From NCBI GenBank assembly GCA_001917815.1, contig MNES01000081.1, positions 1 to 64,000 of the forward strand: a DNA stretch of 64,000 bases. Reading direction: 5' to 3'. Below are positions 54,061 to 63,089 of this stretch, one piece after another (positions within the stretch are counted from its first letter, which is position 1; each line of letters opens with the position of its first letter). A program made the translations under genes and the position numbers. Under the pieces are notes generated by a model that saw nothing but the letters and a program-made list of their open reading frames with translations, was not told where the DNA came from and did no database searches. This DNA comes from Chloroflexi bacterium 13_1_40CM_65_17 (GTDB lineage: Bacteria; Chloroflexota; Dormibacteria; Dormibacterales; Dormibacteraceae).

Positions 54061-54386
54061 GCGACAGCGCGTTTCTCAGCGTCGGGGCCCTCGCCTTCCT
54101 TCTCACGTTGTCGGTTCAGTACGGCCTGTACCACTACTTGCTCCGCCGGCAGCTGCAAACGCATGACATTGCTTTGATGCGCCCGGCGATCGGGCGCTGG
54201 TTGAAGGTGGTGCTCTTGTGGCAGGTGCTGGTGGTCGCCGCCGCCGCGACCTATGTGGGCGTGCTCGCGTCCGCGCACACACGAGGCTTCGCTTGGGCTG
54301 TGCCGGCGATCGCGGCGGTCTTCGGCACCGCACTGCCGCTGCAAGTCGCGGTGTTCGCGATCCTGCGGGCAAGCCGGACTCCATGA
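54057..54386 (+). CDS. Small membrane protein, possible CTG start
   Basis: Uncharacterised. The frame reads SDSAFLSVGALAFLLTLSVQ before the first TTG (54108), so a transmembrane segment would be split if that TTG were used. CTG at 54057 overlaps the rpmB TGA (CTGA), the same geometry as other coupled starts here. No strong Shine-Dalgarno precedes either codon. Three hydrophobic segments then predict a 109-residue integral membrane protein; using TTG leaves a 92-residue version. Confidence 0.6.
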   Translation: MSDSAFLSVGALAFLLTLSVQYGLYHYLLRRQLQTHDIALMRPAIGRWLKVVLLWQVLVVAAAATYVGVLASAHTRGFAWAVPAIAAVFGTALPLQVAVFAILRASRTP

Positions 54387-54401
54387 CCGGCCGCTGATCG
54401 C

Positions 54402-55511
54402 TCAGCCGAAATCGAGCCCGTGGACCTCGCTGAGCGTCCGGAGGTCCTTGCGCAGAGCCGCCCGCACGCGGTCTTGCACCTCGGCGGCGGGAAGCGGGCT
54501 CGAAGGATCGTTCAGATCCGCGGCCAGGTCCGGGCGCTCGACCATCTCGGCGAAGAACAGCGTCCAGGCCCGTGGCACCACCTCGTAGATCGCGTATCCC
54601 CCACCCCCCAGCGCCAACCACCGGCCTTCGCACAGCTCATGCGCGAGCTCGTGAAACAGCTTTCCTACGCGGGGCCAGATGCGAGTGCTCGCAGCGAGAT
54701 GCGCGAGCGGGTCGAGGTAGTGCGTGTCACAACCATCCTGGGTCACCAGCACCGTGGGCTTGAACCTCCGCAGCAGCGCCGGCACCACCTTCTCCAACCC
54801 CTCGAGCCATGGTTCGTCCCACGCGAACGGCATGAAGGGCAGGTTTGCCGCGGCGCCTTTCCCTTTCCCCGTCCCCGAGTCCTGCGGAAATCCGGTGCCT
54901 GGAAACAGATAGCGCCCGCTTTCGTGGAGGCTGATCGTGAGCACGTCGGGGTCCGAGTAGAAGATGTCCTCGACGCCGTCGCCGTGGTGGACGTCGACGT
55001 CTACGTATGCAACGCGGTGACCGCGGTCCTTAAGCCATTGGCAGGCGATCGCGGGATCGTCGTACGTGCAGAAGCCCGAGGCGCGAGCACGATGTGCGTG
55101 GTGCAGCCCACCCGACGGGCTGAACGCATGAAGCGCAGCTCCGCTCTCGACGGCCTCCGCACCGATGAGCGTGGCGCCGACCACCAGGGCCGCCCCCTCA
55201 TGCAGCTCATCGGAGATGGGATTGTCGGCGGATGCGAATCCGGCAGCATCAACCAGGTCCGGCGGCACACGCCCGCGCTGAGCAGGATCGCTCAGCTTTC
55301 GGACCAGGTCCACGTACTCCGCCGAGTGCACGAGCTGAAGCTCTGCCAGCGCTGCGCTTCGGGGCGGTATGAGGTGCGCGTGTTCGATGAGCCCGGTCGA
55401 ACGGATGAGCTCCACGGCCAGCTTGACGCGAATCGGCTGCAGCGGATGTTGGTCCGAAAGGCGGTGCTTCATCAGCTCCTCGCCGTACACGAGTGCCACC
55501 GCTCCGGGCAT
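54402..55511 (-). CDS. Histone deacetylase-family protein (AcuC-like)
   Basis: Zinc-dependent amidohydrolase of the class I/II HDAC fold. The active-site region includes HHAHRARASGFCTYDDPAIA, VDVDVHHGDG, SLHESGRYLFPGTG and TQDGCDTHYLDPLAHL. The last 60 residues cover the GGGGYAI loop. Acetoin-utilisation protein AcuC or acetylpolyamine amidohydrolase are the nearest known roles. The ATG at 55511 is chosen because LVYGEEL follows; an ATG at 55535 would overlap the divergent ftcD start. Confidence 0.92.
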   Translation of the reverse strand: MPGAVALVYGEELMKHRLSDQHPLQPIRVKLAVELIRSTGLIEHAHLIPPRSAALAELQLVHSAEYVDLVRKLSDPAQRGRVPPDLVDAAGFASADNPISDELHEGAALVVGATLIGAEAVESGAALHAFSPSGGLHHAHRARASGFCTYDDPAIACQWLKDRGHRVAYVDVDVHHGDGVEDIFYSDPDVLTISLHESGRYLFPGTGFPQDSGTGKGKGAAANLPFMPFAWDEPWLEGLEKVVPALLRRFKPTVLVTQDGCDTHYLDPLAHLAASTRIWPRVGKLFHELAHELCEGRWLALGGGGYAIYEVVPRAWTLFFAEMVERPDLAADLNDPSSPLPAAEVQDRVRAALRKDLRTLSEVHGLDFG

Positions 55512-55533
55512 GGCCTCGTAGGCTAACAGGCGC

Positions 55534-56652
55534 ATGGATCCCCACCAGCTCTTCGAATCCGTGCCCAACTTCTCCGAGGGAAGCCGTGCCGACGTCATCG
55601 CTGAGCTTGCCGGCGCCGCTGCCCCTGCGCACGTCCTCGATGTCGACGCGGACGCCGACCACAATCGCGTTGTGATTTCGCTCGCAGGCGAGGGACATCA
55701 CCTGCTCGATGCGCTGATGGCATCGGTCCAGGTGGCGATCGACCGCATCGACCTGAACGATCACGTCGGCGTGCATCCGCGAGTCGGTGCGGCCGATGTC
55801 ATTCCGATCGTGCCGCTGGGCGGCGCCACGATCGCGACTGCCCGCGACCTCGCACATCGGCTGGGAGAACGAATCTGGTCGGAGCTTCACGTGCCCGTCC
55901 ACTACTACGGCGACGGCGAATCGCCCACCCTGGCCGACATTCGCGCGGGTCGCCAGAGCCCGATCCTCGGCGGCCCCGAGCTCCACGTCTCCGCCGGGGC
56001 GATCTCTGTGGGTGCCCGGCGCCCGCTGCTGGCCTTCAACGTCCTGCCGGCCGGGATGGACATCACCGGGGCGCGCGCCCTGGCTCGGTCATTGAGAGAG
56101 TCGGCCGGCGGTCTTCGCGGCGTCCAGGCGCTGGCGTTCGAGCTCTCTCGCGGACGCGTCCAGCTGTCAATGAACCTTTTCCGGCTCGAGGAGACGCCGC
56201 CGGCCGCGGTGGTGGCTGAGCTGGAGCGACGTGGCGTCACGATCGCTGCGCAGCAGGTGATCGGACTCTGCCCGGCCGCGGTGGCGAACGAGGCCGCAGC
56301 CGGCCGTCTCCTCGAAGCCCGACTGGCCGCCGCCGCATCGCGGCGCGGCGCGGCGCGGTGCGCGGCGCTGGGTGACGCCGAGCACATCAAGCTTGCAGGC
56401 CGGCTGGAGCGCGAGGCGGACAGCATCGCCCGCATGGGCATCGGCCAGGGTGAGCTCCTCGGAGGCGCCGAACGTGCGGCGGCGCTTGTTCCGGTTCTCA
56501 AAGCGGCCGGTGTCCTCGGCTCCGAGCTCGAATCGATGCTGGACATCGCGGCGCGCGGCCTGCGGACCGCGCTGCATCCCGAAACGCTGAAGCGACATGC
56601 AGCTCGGACCGACGCCCTGGATCGCCGGCTGAAGACGGCTGGAAACGCCTAG
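55534..56652 (+). CDS. ftcD: Glutamate formimidoyltransferase
   Basis: Transfers the formimino group of formiminoglutamate to tetrahydrofolate in histidine degradation. SVPNFSEGSR, LDVDADADHNRVVISLAG, DHVGVHPRVGAADVIPIVPL and YYGDGESPTLADIRAG are diagnostic. The formiminotransferase domain spans about 300 residues; the remaining 70 residues are a helical extension, not a full cyclodeaminase domain. No other hut genes are in the window, so the role could also be in one-carbon metabolism. Confidence 0.93.
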   Translation: MDPHQLFESVPNFSEGSRADVIAELAGAAAPAHVLDVDADADHNRVVISLAGEGHHLLDALMASVQVAIDRIDLNDHVGVHPRVGAADVIPIVPLGGATIATARDLAHRLGERIWSELHVPVHYYGDGESPTLADIRAGRQSPILGGPELHVSAGAISVGARRPLLAFNVLPAGMDITGARALARSLRESAGGLRGVQALAFELSRGRVQLSMNLFRLEETPPAAVVAELERRGVTIAAQQVIGLCPAAVANEAAAGRLLEARLAAAASRRGAARCAALGDAEHIKLAGRLEREADSIARMGIGQGELLGGAERAAALVPVLKAAGVLGSELESMLDIAARGLRTALHPETLKRHAARTDALDRRLKTAGNA

Positions 56653-57563
56653 CCCGTCGGCGCGCTCGAGTCCACGTTGGCGTTCGAGGCGCCGCCGCTG
56701 ACCTGAATCTGATAGCGATCGGTGGCGCTGTCGTAGTCGCTCGTCTGGGCCGTCAGCGTGCCGATGGCATGGCTCTGCCTGCCATCGAATGTCAGATTCG
56801 CGGCCCCGCCAGACACCGTGACCGACACCGCCACACCCTTGGGGCGATGCACGTTGACCGTGACGGCACCTCCGTTGATGGTGATCGGAACTGTGCCTGA
56901 TGGAGCTCCGAGCGTGATGTCCTCTCGACTGGCGCCGGCGTTAATGTCGATGCTCGTGACGTGAATGCCGGACAGATTGAAGGTGTCGGTCGAAGCCCCG
57001 CCGTCGACAGCGATCTTCCACGGCAGCGTCGAGTTGAGCTGCAGGTTGAGCACGAAGCGGCGGCTCTGGAAGAAAAAGCCGGTGGTGTTGGCCTGCGAGA
57101 TGGTCAGCTCACCGGTGGACGTATCCAGCCTGACCTCGGGCTTGCCCCCGGAGTAGTCGAAGTGCGCGCGAAACAGGTCATCGCCGATGTCCCTGCTTCC
57201 CTGCACCGTGATGTTGGCGGCTCCCACCTCGACGTGAACCGTGGCGTGATCCAGGCTCCCGACTTTGCCCGCGGCGTCGAGCTTCTGGCCGCCAGCCAGG
57301 GTTGCAGGGCCGAGCGCTATATAAGCCGCCGCACCTCCGATCGCGAGCAGAACGATCAGCACCGCGGCAAGTTCGGCGGCTCCACCATGGAGAGCGCGCC
57401 TGACCACGATCTCCAGGCCGATCACGATCAGGATCAACGGCCAGAGGTCCAGCAGCCTATCGAGGCGTTCGACGGGAATCACCCTGGCGTTGATCAACAG
57501 GGCGAACACCCCGACGAGGATCAGAGCCGCGGGCCAGAAGAAGCTGCGATACCCGGTCCGCAT
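56649..57563 (-). CDS. LiaF-like membrane protein (DUF5668 transmembrane region plus beta-rich sensor domain)
   Basis: Residues 1-80 contain three to four hydrophobic segments of the LiaI-LiaF-like transmembrane region (FFWPAALILVGVFALL, LWPLILIVIGLEIV). The rest is a beta-rich 'toast-rack'-like domain with VHVEVGAANITVQG, GGASTDTFNLSG, VTVSGGAANLTFDG. In LiaFSR systems such proteins sense cell-envelope stress, but no liaR/liaS is nearby. It shares four bases with the ftcD 3' end (convergent). Confidence 0.85.
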   Translation of the reverse strand: MRTGYRSFFWPAALILVGVFALLINARVIPVERLDRLLDLWPLILIVIGLEIVVRRALHGGAAELAAVLIVLLAIGGAAAYIALGPATLAGGQKLDAAGKVGSLDHATVHVEVGAANITVQGSRDIGDDLFRAHFDYSGGKPEVRLDTSTGELTISQANTTGFFFQSRRFVLNLQLNSTLPWKIAVDGGASTDTFNLSGIHVTSIDINAGASREDITLGAPSGTVPITINGGAVTVNVHRPKGVAVSVTVSGGAANLTFDGRQSHAIGTLTAQTSDYDSATDRYQIQVSGGASNANVDSSAPTG

Positions 57564-57602
57564 CGTGATCAGCCTTGCTTCACGTCGACGACAACCCCAC
57601 CC

Positions 57603-57770
57603 TCAGCGGGCTCGCCGCAGGATGAGCCACGCCCCAAGAGCGATCAAAAGCACCGGCCAGACCAGGTCCCCTCGCAACCAACTCAGAAGCTGGAGGTTGC
57701 TGAGAAGGAAGTAGACCCCGATGACGATCAGCACCGCCGGCCAGAAGTACTCACGGCGCCATAGATTCAT
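57603..57770 (-). CDS. Small LiaI/LiaF-like transmembrane protein (DUF5668)
   Basis: A 55-residue protein: MNLWRREYFWPAVLIVIGVY, then a second hydrophobic helix (LVWPVLLIALGAWLIL) and an RRAR end. It repeats the YFWPAVLIVIGVYFLL / WPVLLIALG pattern of the downstream LiaF-like protein, so the pair is a small tandem family. Function presumably membrane-associated. Confidence 0.85.
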   Translation of the reverse strand: MNLWRREYFWPAVLIVIGVYFLLSNLQLLSWLRGDLVWPVLLIALGAWLILRRAR

Positions 57771-57793
57771 GGCGCCGATTGTGACACGGCGCT

Positions 57794-60736
57794 TCAGACC
57801 GGCGCGACCACCTCGAAGAGCCCCGGCCGCTCCTTGATTGCGGCGTCCACCAGCTCGGGTCCTGCGATCGTGGTTTGGGCATAGCCATCCGGAGACAGGT
57901 AGGTGCTCGCGATCCGGCGAAGGTCCGCCGCCGTGACCTCGAGAAGACGTTTCTTGAACCGTTCACGCTCTACACGCGTGAAGCCGGTGAGCCGGTTGGT
58001 GGCCTCCCGGCGGCCCTTGATGTCGGGAGACTCGAGTGGGTCCACGTCACCGCAAGCGCCCAGGATCGCCTCCTTCAAGGCCTCGTCGACGACTTCGCCC
58101 TCGACCACCCATCGTGTGGCTCGGTCGAAAGCGTCATACGTGCGCGTGACGTATGGATCGCGGTAGGAAGCCATGTAGAAGGTTCCGCCCCCGATGCTCG
58201 CCTGAGCGACCGCCCCGTAGGCGCCGCCCTTCTCGCGAAGCTCACGGTGCAAAAACGTGTCTCGAAGGTAGTTCGCCAGGACCAGCAGCGCTGGAGCATC
58301 GGGATGGGTGTACCGAACGGTTTTGAAACCGCGCACGTTGAATGCCACTTGAAGGGGCGCCGTTCGCGCTTCAGGGACCGCGGGCAGAGGGTCCGGCTTT
58401 TCGACCTTGCCGTCGGCCTGGCCGGCGGGGAGCGCCGCGATCAAAACGCTCAACCGCTCCGCGATCGAATCGACCATCGACTCTTCGCAGGTGACGATGA
58501 TCTGGATCGAATCCTGGCGGAAGAGAGCAGTCCGGATCGCCGCCAGCTTGGCAATGACCTCGGCCAGCTCGGCTTCGCCAAGTCGAGCCAGGCGGCGAAT
58601 CTCGTGGAGCATTCCAATTCCCTGCAGGTAGTCGTTGATTGCGCCTTCGGAGCTGATCTTCGACGTGGCCCTGAGGATCGCGAATTGAAAGCTGAGGCCG
58701 GCGATCGAGCTCTCGAGCCGAGCTGCGCTCTCATCGATGACCTCCTTCAGCCGGCGGGGTTCGATCTCGAGCCGTGCCGTCAGGTCGGTGAGCAGCTCGA
58801 TGAAAGGCTTGATGTTGCGATCCAGGGCCCGGCCCGAGACGAGGAATGACTGGAGGTAGTCGTCCCGCGAAGCGAGTGGCTGCACCGCCGGCGCTGCCCC
58901 GACACCCCCCGTGTACGAGGCGATGCGAGCGGCGATCTGCACGTAGTCCTGCCCAGCGGCACCCATCTGGGTGAACATGCGGCTGAACAACGGCAGCAGG
59001 TCTTTCAAATCCTGGCTCAGCGCTGCGAAGTCCGTCCGGATGTCCAGGTACGTGATGCCGTTGGTGGGTTGCGGAAAGAACTGCACGATTGCGGGGCCGA
59101 TCGCGACCTCCCGGTTGGGAACATCTTCAAATCGCATCGGGATGTCGCTCAACTCGAGCGACGGCAGTACCGCAAGGTCTTGCTGGGCCTCTTGGTCGGC
59201 TTTCAGGCGCAGCGCATCGGCCACGATGCGGGCGCGATCGACGTCGGTCAGCGTGGCCTCGATTGCGGCCAGCCGCTCGAGCTCTTTGCGACGCTTGCGT
59301 TCCTCGAGCTCGGGGTCAGGCTCGAGGATCAGCAAGCCGCGATGCTGGTTGTCCAGCAGCTCGTGTTCGATCAGGTTCTCGAAAAACCGACCTTCCTTCC
59401 GCGCTCGCTCGAGGTGCTCCAGGTCGGCATCGAGGTTGAGGGGTGCGTACGGGTCGCCGCCGTAGTAGTAGGGGCCGATGAAAGTGAACAGGACCTTGAG
59501 TGCATAGGGATAGCCCGCGTTGGAGCGCTCCCTCTTCTCGAACTCGAGCCTGTGGATGGCCGCGTCGACCTGGGTTTGATCCAGGCCGTCCGCTGCAAGT
59601 GTCCGCAATGTCTCGAGCACGACCTCTTCGACCTTCTGCGCGTCGCCCACTGAGATTCCTTTCAGGCCGGCTCCAAAGACGGTCTCTTTGAAGTCGTCGT
59701 GAAGGCCGCTGCCGTCCGCGAGGGCGCTGCCGATCTTCGAGTCGATGAGGGCTTTGCGCAACGGCGAGCCGGGATTCCCGAGCAGCACCTCTGATAGAAC
59801 CCGCATCGCCAGCGCATGGAACGAGTCGGCTGCGGGAACCGTCACCCAGGCGGTTAGTGCCTGCCCCTTTCGCGAGACGTCCTCGCCGGGAACGGCCGGA
59901 AACGGCTCTATGGAGACGACCGGCTTCGTGAACCGTTTCACATTGGGGATGGAGGTGTCGATTGCGGTTCGCGCGAATTGCGACAGAGCGTTGTCCTCGA
60001 TTGCAGCCAGGGTCCTCTCCAGGGGCTGGTCCCCGTAGGTGTAGAAGTAGGCGTTGCTCGGGTGGTAGTGCACAGAGTGAAATCTGCGCAGCTCCTCCCA
60101 GGTGAGATCCGGGATGTGCTCTGGATCCCCGCCGGACTCGTTTGCGTAGGTGAGGCCGGGGAAGAGGGTGCGGCCGAGGTTGCGCTGCATCGCCGCCTGC
60201 GGCGAGGCAAGCGCCCCCTTCATCTCGTTGAAGACCACGCCCTTGAAGCGGAGGCCGCTGGACGAGCTGGCAGGGTCCTCGAACTCCAGGCGGATCCCCT
60301 CCTGCTTGAACGAATCCTCGGTCAGAAGCGGGAAAAACGTTGCGTCGAGGTACACGAGCAGCAGGTTCATGTAGTCCTTGGGATTGCGGGTGCTGAACGG
60401 GTAGGTGGTGGCGTCGGAGCTCGTCAACGCGTTCATGAAGGTCGCCAGCGAGCGGCGGGTCATCGAGAAGAACGGGTCTCGGACCGGGAAACGCTGCGAC
60501 CCCGCGAGCACCACGTGCTCCAGGATGTGGGCCACGCCGGTCGAGTCTTTGGGAACGGTGGGAAAGCAAATTGCAAATGCGTTGTTGTCGTCGGTGCACT
60601 CGATGTGGATGTGCTTGGCGCCCGTGGGCTCGTGAACGAGCTCGATCAACGCGCCCTCGAGCCGGTCCAGGGGCTCGCGCCGCACGATTGTGTAGCCACC
60701 GATTGCTTCAAATCCGCGCGTGCTGACGCTTGCCAT
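57794..60736 (-). CDS. M16C metalloprotease, presequence protease/insulinase-like
   Basis: Large zinc protease of the PreP/CYM1 type. The inverted zinc motif HILEH is at residues 70-74 within GVAHILEHVVLAGSQRFPVRDPFF. The third metal ligand is expected in the later conserved EGIRLEFED region. The family's C-terminal 'peptidase M16C-associated' and two inactive M16 domains account for the remaining 600 residues. 980 aa is close to PreP length. Such enzymes degrade peptides in the cytoplasm or periplasm. The ATG at 60736 is the start before MASVSTRGFE; an upstream extension to 61099 lies in the divergent PPOX gene. Confidence 0.93.
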   Translation of the reverse strand: MASVSTRGFEAIGGYTIVRREPLDRLEGALIELVHEPTGAKHIHIECTDDNNAFAICFPTVPKDSTGVAHILEHVVLAGSQRFPVRDPFFSMTRRSLATFMNALTSSDATTYPFSTRNPKDYMNLLLVYLDATFFPLLTEDSFKQEGIRLEFEDPASSSSGLRFKGVVFNEMKGALASPQAAMQRNLGRTLFPGLTYANESGGDPEHIPDLTWEELRRFHSVHYHPSNAYFYTYGDQPLERTLAAIEDNALSQFARTAIDTSIPNVKRFTKPVVSIEPFPAVPGEDVSRKGQALTAWVTVPAADSFHALAMRVLSEVLLGNPGSPLRKALIDSKIGSALADGSGLHDDFKETVFGAGLKGISVGDAQKVEEVVLETLRTLAADGLDQTQVDAAIHRLEFEKRERSNAGYPYALKVLFTFIGPYYYGGDPYAPLNLDADLEHLERARKEGRFFENLIEHELLDNQHRGLLILEPDPELEERKRRKELERLAAIEATLTDVDRARIVADALRLKADQEAQQDLAVLPSLELSDIPMRFEDVPNREVAIGPAIVQFFPQPTNGITYLDIRTDFAALSQDLKDLLPLFSRMFTQMGAAGQDYVQIAARIASYTGGVGAAPAVQPLASRDDYLQSFLVSGRALDRNIKPFIELLTDLTARLEIEPRRLKEVIDESAARLESSIAGLSFQFAILRATSKISSEGAINDYLQGIGMLHEIRRLARLGEAELAEVIAKLAAIRTALFRQDSIQIIVTCEESMVDSIAERLSVLIAALPAGQADGKVEKPDPLPAVPEARTAPLQVAFNVRGFKTVRYTHPDAPALLVLANYLRDTFLHRELREKGGAYGAVAQASIGGGTFYMASYRDPYVTRTYDAFDRATRWVVEGEVVDEALKEAILGACGDVDPLESPDIKGRREATNRLTGFTRVERERFKKRLLEVTAADLRRIASTYLSPDGYAQTTIAGPELVDAAIKERPGLFEVVAPV

Positions 60737-60793
60737 TCGCTTGCAGTCTACGAGTGGGGTGCCTTTGGCTGCGGCGATAGGATGGGAGTGCCG

Positions 60794-61096
60794 ATGGTTT
60801 TCACAGAACCCGAGCTCGAGTTCCTGCGCTCGCAACGCATCGCCCGCCTGGCGACCGTGGGCCCGACGGGCTGGCCGCATGTTGTCCCGGTGCTGTACGC
60901 GCTCGATTCCAGCGGAGACTTCGAATTCGATGTCGACGGTGTGAAGCTTCGCAATCTTCAAGCGGAGTCGCGCGCGGCGATGGTCATCGATGCGATGGGG
61001 CCCAGGCGAGGTGTAAGCGTGCAGGGGCACGCCGAGCTGACCGGTCCCGAGCGAGCGCGATTGCGGGTGGAGCACAAGTTCAGCTGGGGGCTGTGA
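60794..61096 (+). CDS. PPOX-class split-barrel flavoprotein (F420/FMN-dependent type), shortened
   Basis: MVFTEPELEFLRSQRIARLATVGPTGWPHVVPVLYALDSS is the standard opening of the pyridoxamine 5'-phosphate oxidase-like family; it ends KFSWGL, as do many F420-dependent members. About 100 residues is roughly 30 fewer than usual, with the loss near the C-terminal strand (ELTGPERARLRVEH). The ATG at 60794 has GGGAG 6 bases upstream; an ATG at 60782 is possible. Cofactor preference cannot be decided. Its stop overlaps the next gene start (GTGA). Confidence 0.85.
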   Translation: MVFTEPELEFLRSQRIARLATVGPTGWPHVVPVLYALDSSGDFEFDVDGVKLRNLQAESRAAMVIDAMGPRRGVSVQGHAELTGPERARLRVEHKFSWGL

Positions 61097-62490
61097 CAAC
61101 CCCTGAGAGCCGGGCCCTGGCCGGCGGCATCGGTCTCGTGCTGGCGTTCACGATCGCGTGCGGCGGAGGATCCATTGGCGACAGCGGTCATTCGTCCTCA
61201 GCTCGTGGCAGCCCGTCGGCAGCGTCGCCATCGCCCGGGCTCGCGTTCGATTGGCCCGAATACCACCAGAATCCAGCCCGCACCGGTGTTGGGCCGAGTT
61301 CGCCTGAAATCGGGAGCCCGCGAGAGGCATGGCGGGCCCCGGTTGACGGCGACGTCTACGCCTCACCGCTCATCGTGTCCGGCCACGTGGTAGTGGCGAC
61401 GGAAAACAACACCGTCTACTCACTCGATCTCTTCAGTGGCGCGGTGGTCTGGCAGCAGCATCTCGGCGATCCGGTTGTGGCATCGACGCTTCCGTGCGGG
61501 AACATCGGGCCGGTGACGGGCATCACCGGAACACCAGCCGCCGACATTCCGAGCAGACGGCTCTATGTGGTGGCGTTCCTCCGCGGTTTCCACCACGTGC
61601 TCTTCACGCTGAGCCTGACGGATGGGTCTGTGATCGGACAGCAGATCGTCGATCCACCTGGATCGACACCGTCGGTGCAGCAGGAGCGGGGCGCTTTGGC
61701 AATCGGATCGGGTCGCGTGTATATCCCGTTTGGTGGCCTCAATGGAGACTGCGGCAATTACCACGGTTACGTGGTGGCGGTTCCGCTGGCGGGCGGATCG
61801 AGCTCGTACTACCGCACCCCAGTCGCAACCGAGGCGGGGATATGGAGCCCCATGGGGCCGAGCGTTGCCGTCACTGGCGCGATCTATGTGGTGACCGGCA
61901 ATGGATCTCCAACGCAGACGTTTGGCTACAGCAACTCGGTTGTGGAGCTGAATCCGGACCTGCAGGTGCGGTCGTTCTTCGCACCCGCCAACTGGAAGAC
62001 GCTGGACGCCGGCGACACCGACCTGGGCTCGGTGGGCGCCGCGCTGGTGCAGTCGATGGAGAGAGTCCTAACCGTCGGCAAGCAGGGTGTGGCGTATCTG
62101 CTGCGGGCCGACCAGTTGGGGGGCATCGGCGGAGAGGTCACGAGCCGCTCGGTCTGCGCCGGCGCATTCGGGGGCACGGCCCTGTCGGGGACGACGGTTC
62201 TGGTTCCATGCGTGGACGGGCTGGTGGCGTTGACCCTTACGCCGACGTCGATCGCCGTCGCCTGGCATGCTGCCCGCCCGCGCACTGGATCGCCCATCGT
62301 GAGCGCCGGCGCAGTGTGGGCGATCGAGCCGGACACCGCGACGCTGTTCGCGCTCGATCCAGCCTCCGGTGCGGTGCTGTTCTCCGCGAGCCTCGGGGGG
62401 GCGCGCCACTTCAATACGCCTGCGGCGTCCGAGGGGTATGTGGTCGCCCCGGCGGGTCAGCAGGTGGTGGCTTACTCGGTAGCCAGCTAG
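61093..62490 (+). CDS. PQQ-like beta-propeller lipoprotein
   Basis: Signal peptide with lipobox-like TIAC at Cys23, a Ser/Gly/Pro-rich linker (residues 24-50), then repeated propeller blades with WPEYHQNPARTGVGP, GDVYASPLIVSGHVVVATENNTVYSLDLFSGAVVWQQ and ALDPASGAVLF. This blade pattern is that of PQQ-dependent dehydrogenase-like and BamB-like propellers. A quinoprotein active site is not evident, so it may be a scaffold or sensor. Expression is probably coupled to the PPOX gene by the GTGA overlap. Confidence 0.88.
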   Translation: MTTPESRALAGGIGLVLAFTIACGGGSIGDSGHSSSARGSPSAASPSPGLAFDWPEYHQNPARTGVGPSSPEIGSPREAWRAPVDGDVYASPLIVSGHVVVATENNTVYSLDLFSGAVVWQQHLGDPVVASTLPCGNIGPVTGITGTPAADIPSRRLYVVAFLRGFHHVLFTLSLTDGSVIGQQIVDPPGSTPSVQQERGALAIGSGRVYIPFGGLNGDCGNYHGYVVAVPLAGGSSSYYRTPVATEAGIWSPMGPSVAVTGAIYVVTGNGSPTQTFGYSNSVVELNPDLQVRSFFAPANWKTLDAGDTDLGSVGAALVQSMERVLTVGKQGVAYLLRADQLGGIGGEVTSRSVCAGAFGGTALSGTTVLVPCVDGLVALTLTPTSIAVAWHAARPRTGSPIVSAGAVWAIEPDTATLFALDPASGAVLFSASLGGARHFNTPAASEGYVVAPAGQQVVAYSVAS

Positions 62491-62612
62491 CCTGAAAGTG
62501 CCGCGCCCTGCGGGCCCTCCCTTCCCATTTGGCTCCCTCCCCCGAGCCGACCGACCGTGCCAGTACCTTAATTTCGTTTTCGAGCCGCCGCCAACCCCGG
62601 TTGTTAAGACGG

Positions 62613-63077
62613 CTAGCCCTGAACGCTCCGGAGCAGGTTGGCCATCTCGATCGCCACCTCGGCCGCCTCGGCTCCCTTGTTGTTCTTCGGGCCTGAACGG
62701 GCCAGCGCCTGGTCCTTGTCGTCGGTGGTCAGCACCCCGAAGGCGACTGGTACCCCTGTGTCGAGCTGAACCTGCATTATTCCCGCGGCGGCCTGCCCAG
62801 CCACCACCTCGAAGTGGAAAGTTTCTCCACGGATGACGCAGCCGAGGCAGACGATGGCGTCGTGCTGGCCCTTCTCGGCCAGGGCCAGCGCTGTGACGGG
62901 CAGCTCCAGCGAGCCCGGGACCCAGTAGACGTCCGGCTCGGCCACCCCCCGCTCCTCGAGTGCCCCCATCGCGCCCCGCAGCAGGCGCTTGGTCACCTCT
63001 TCGTTGTACCGAGCCACAACCACGGCTATGTGGAGGTCCGCACCGCTCAGATCGGGCTGGCTGCCTTTCTCGCCCAA
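62613..63077 (-). CDS. ribH: 6,7-dimethyl-8-ribityllumazine synthase
   Basis: Penultimate step of riboflavin biosynthesis. IAVVVARYNEEVTKRLLRGA, VPGSLELPVTALALAE, VCLGCVIRGETFHFEVV and GVLTTDDKDQALAR are the family signatures; the catalytic His is in TFHFE. 154 aa is typical. It converges on the PQQ-like gene with a 122-base gap that shows only weak short hairpins, and lies 12 bases downstream of ribBA. Confidence 0.97.
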   Translation of the reverse strand: MGEKGSQPDLSGADLHIAVVVARYNEEVTKRLLRGAMGALEERGVAEPDVYWVPGSLELPVTALALAEKGQHDAIVCLGCVIRGETFHFEVVAGQAAAGIMQVQLDTGVPVAFGVLTTDDKDQALARSGPKNNKGAEAAEVAIEMANLLRSVQG

Positions 63078-63089
63078 TCGTCAGCGCGC

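Noticed and set aside
59978-60793. Long N-terminal extension of the PPOX protein
   Set aside because: It is antisense to the M16C protease and has no family similarity; the split-barrel sequence starts at 60794.
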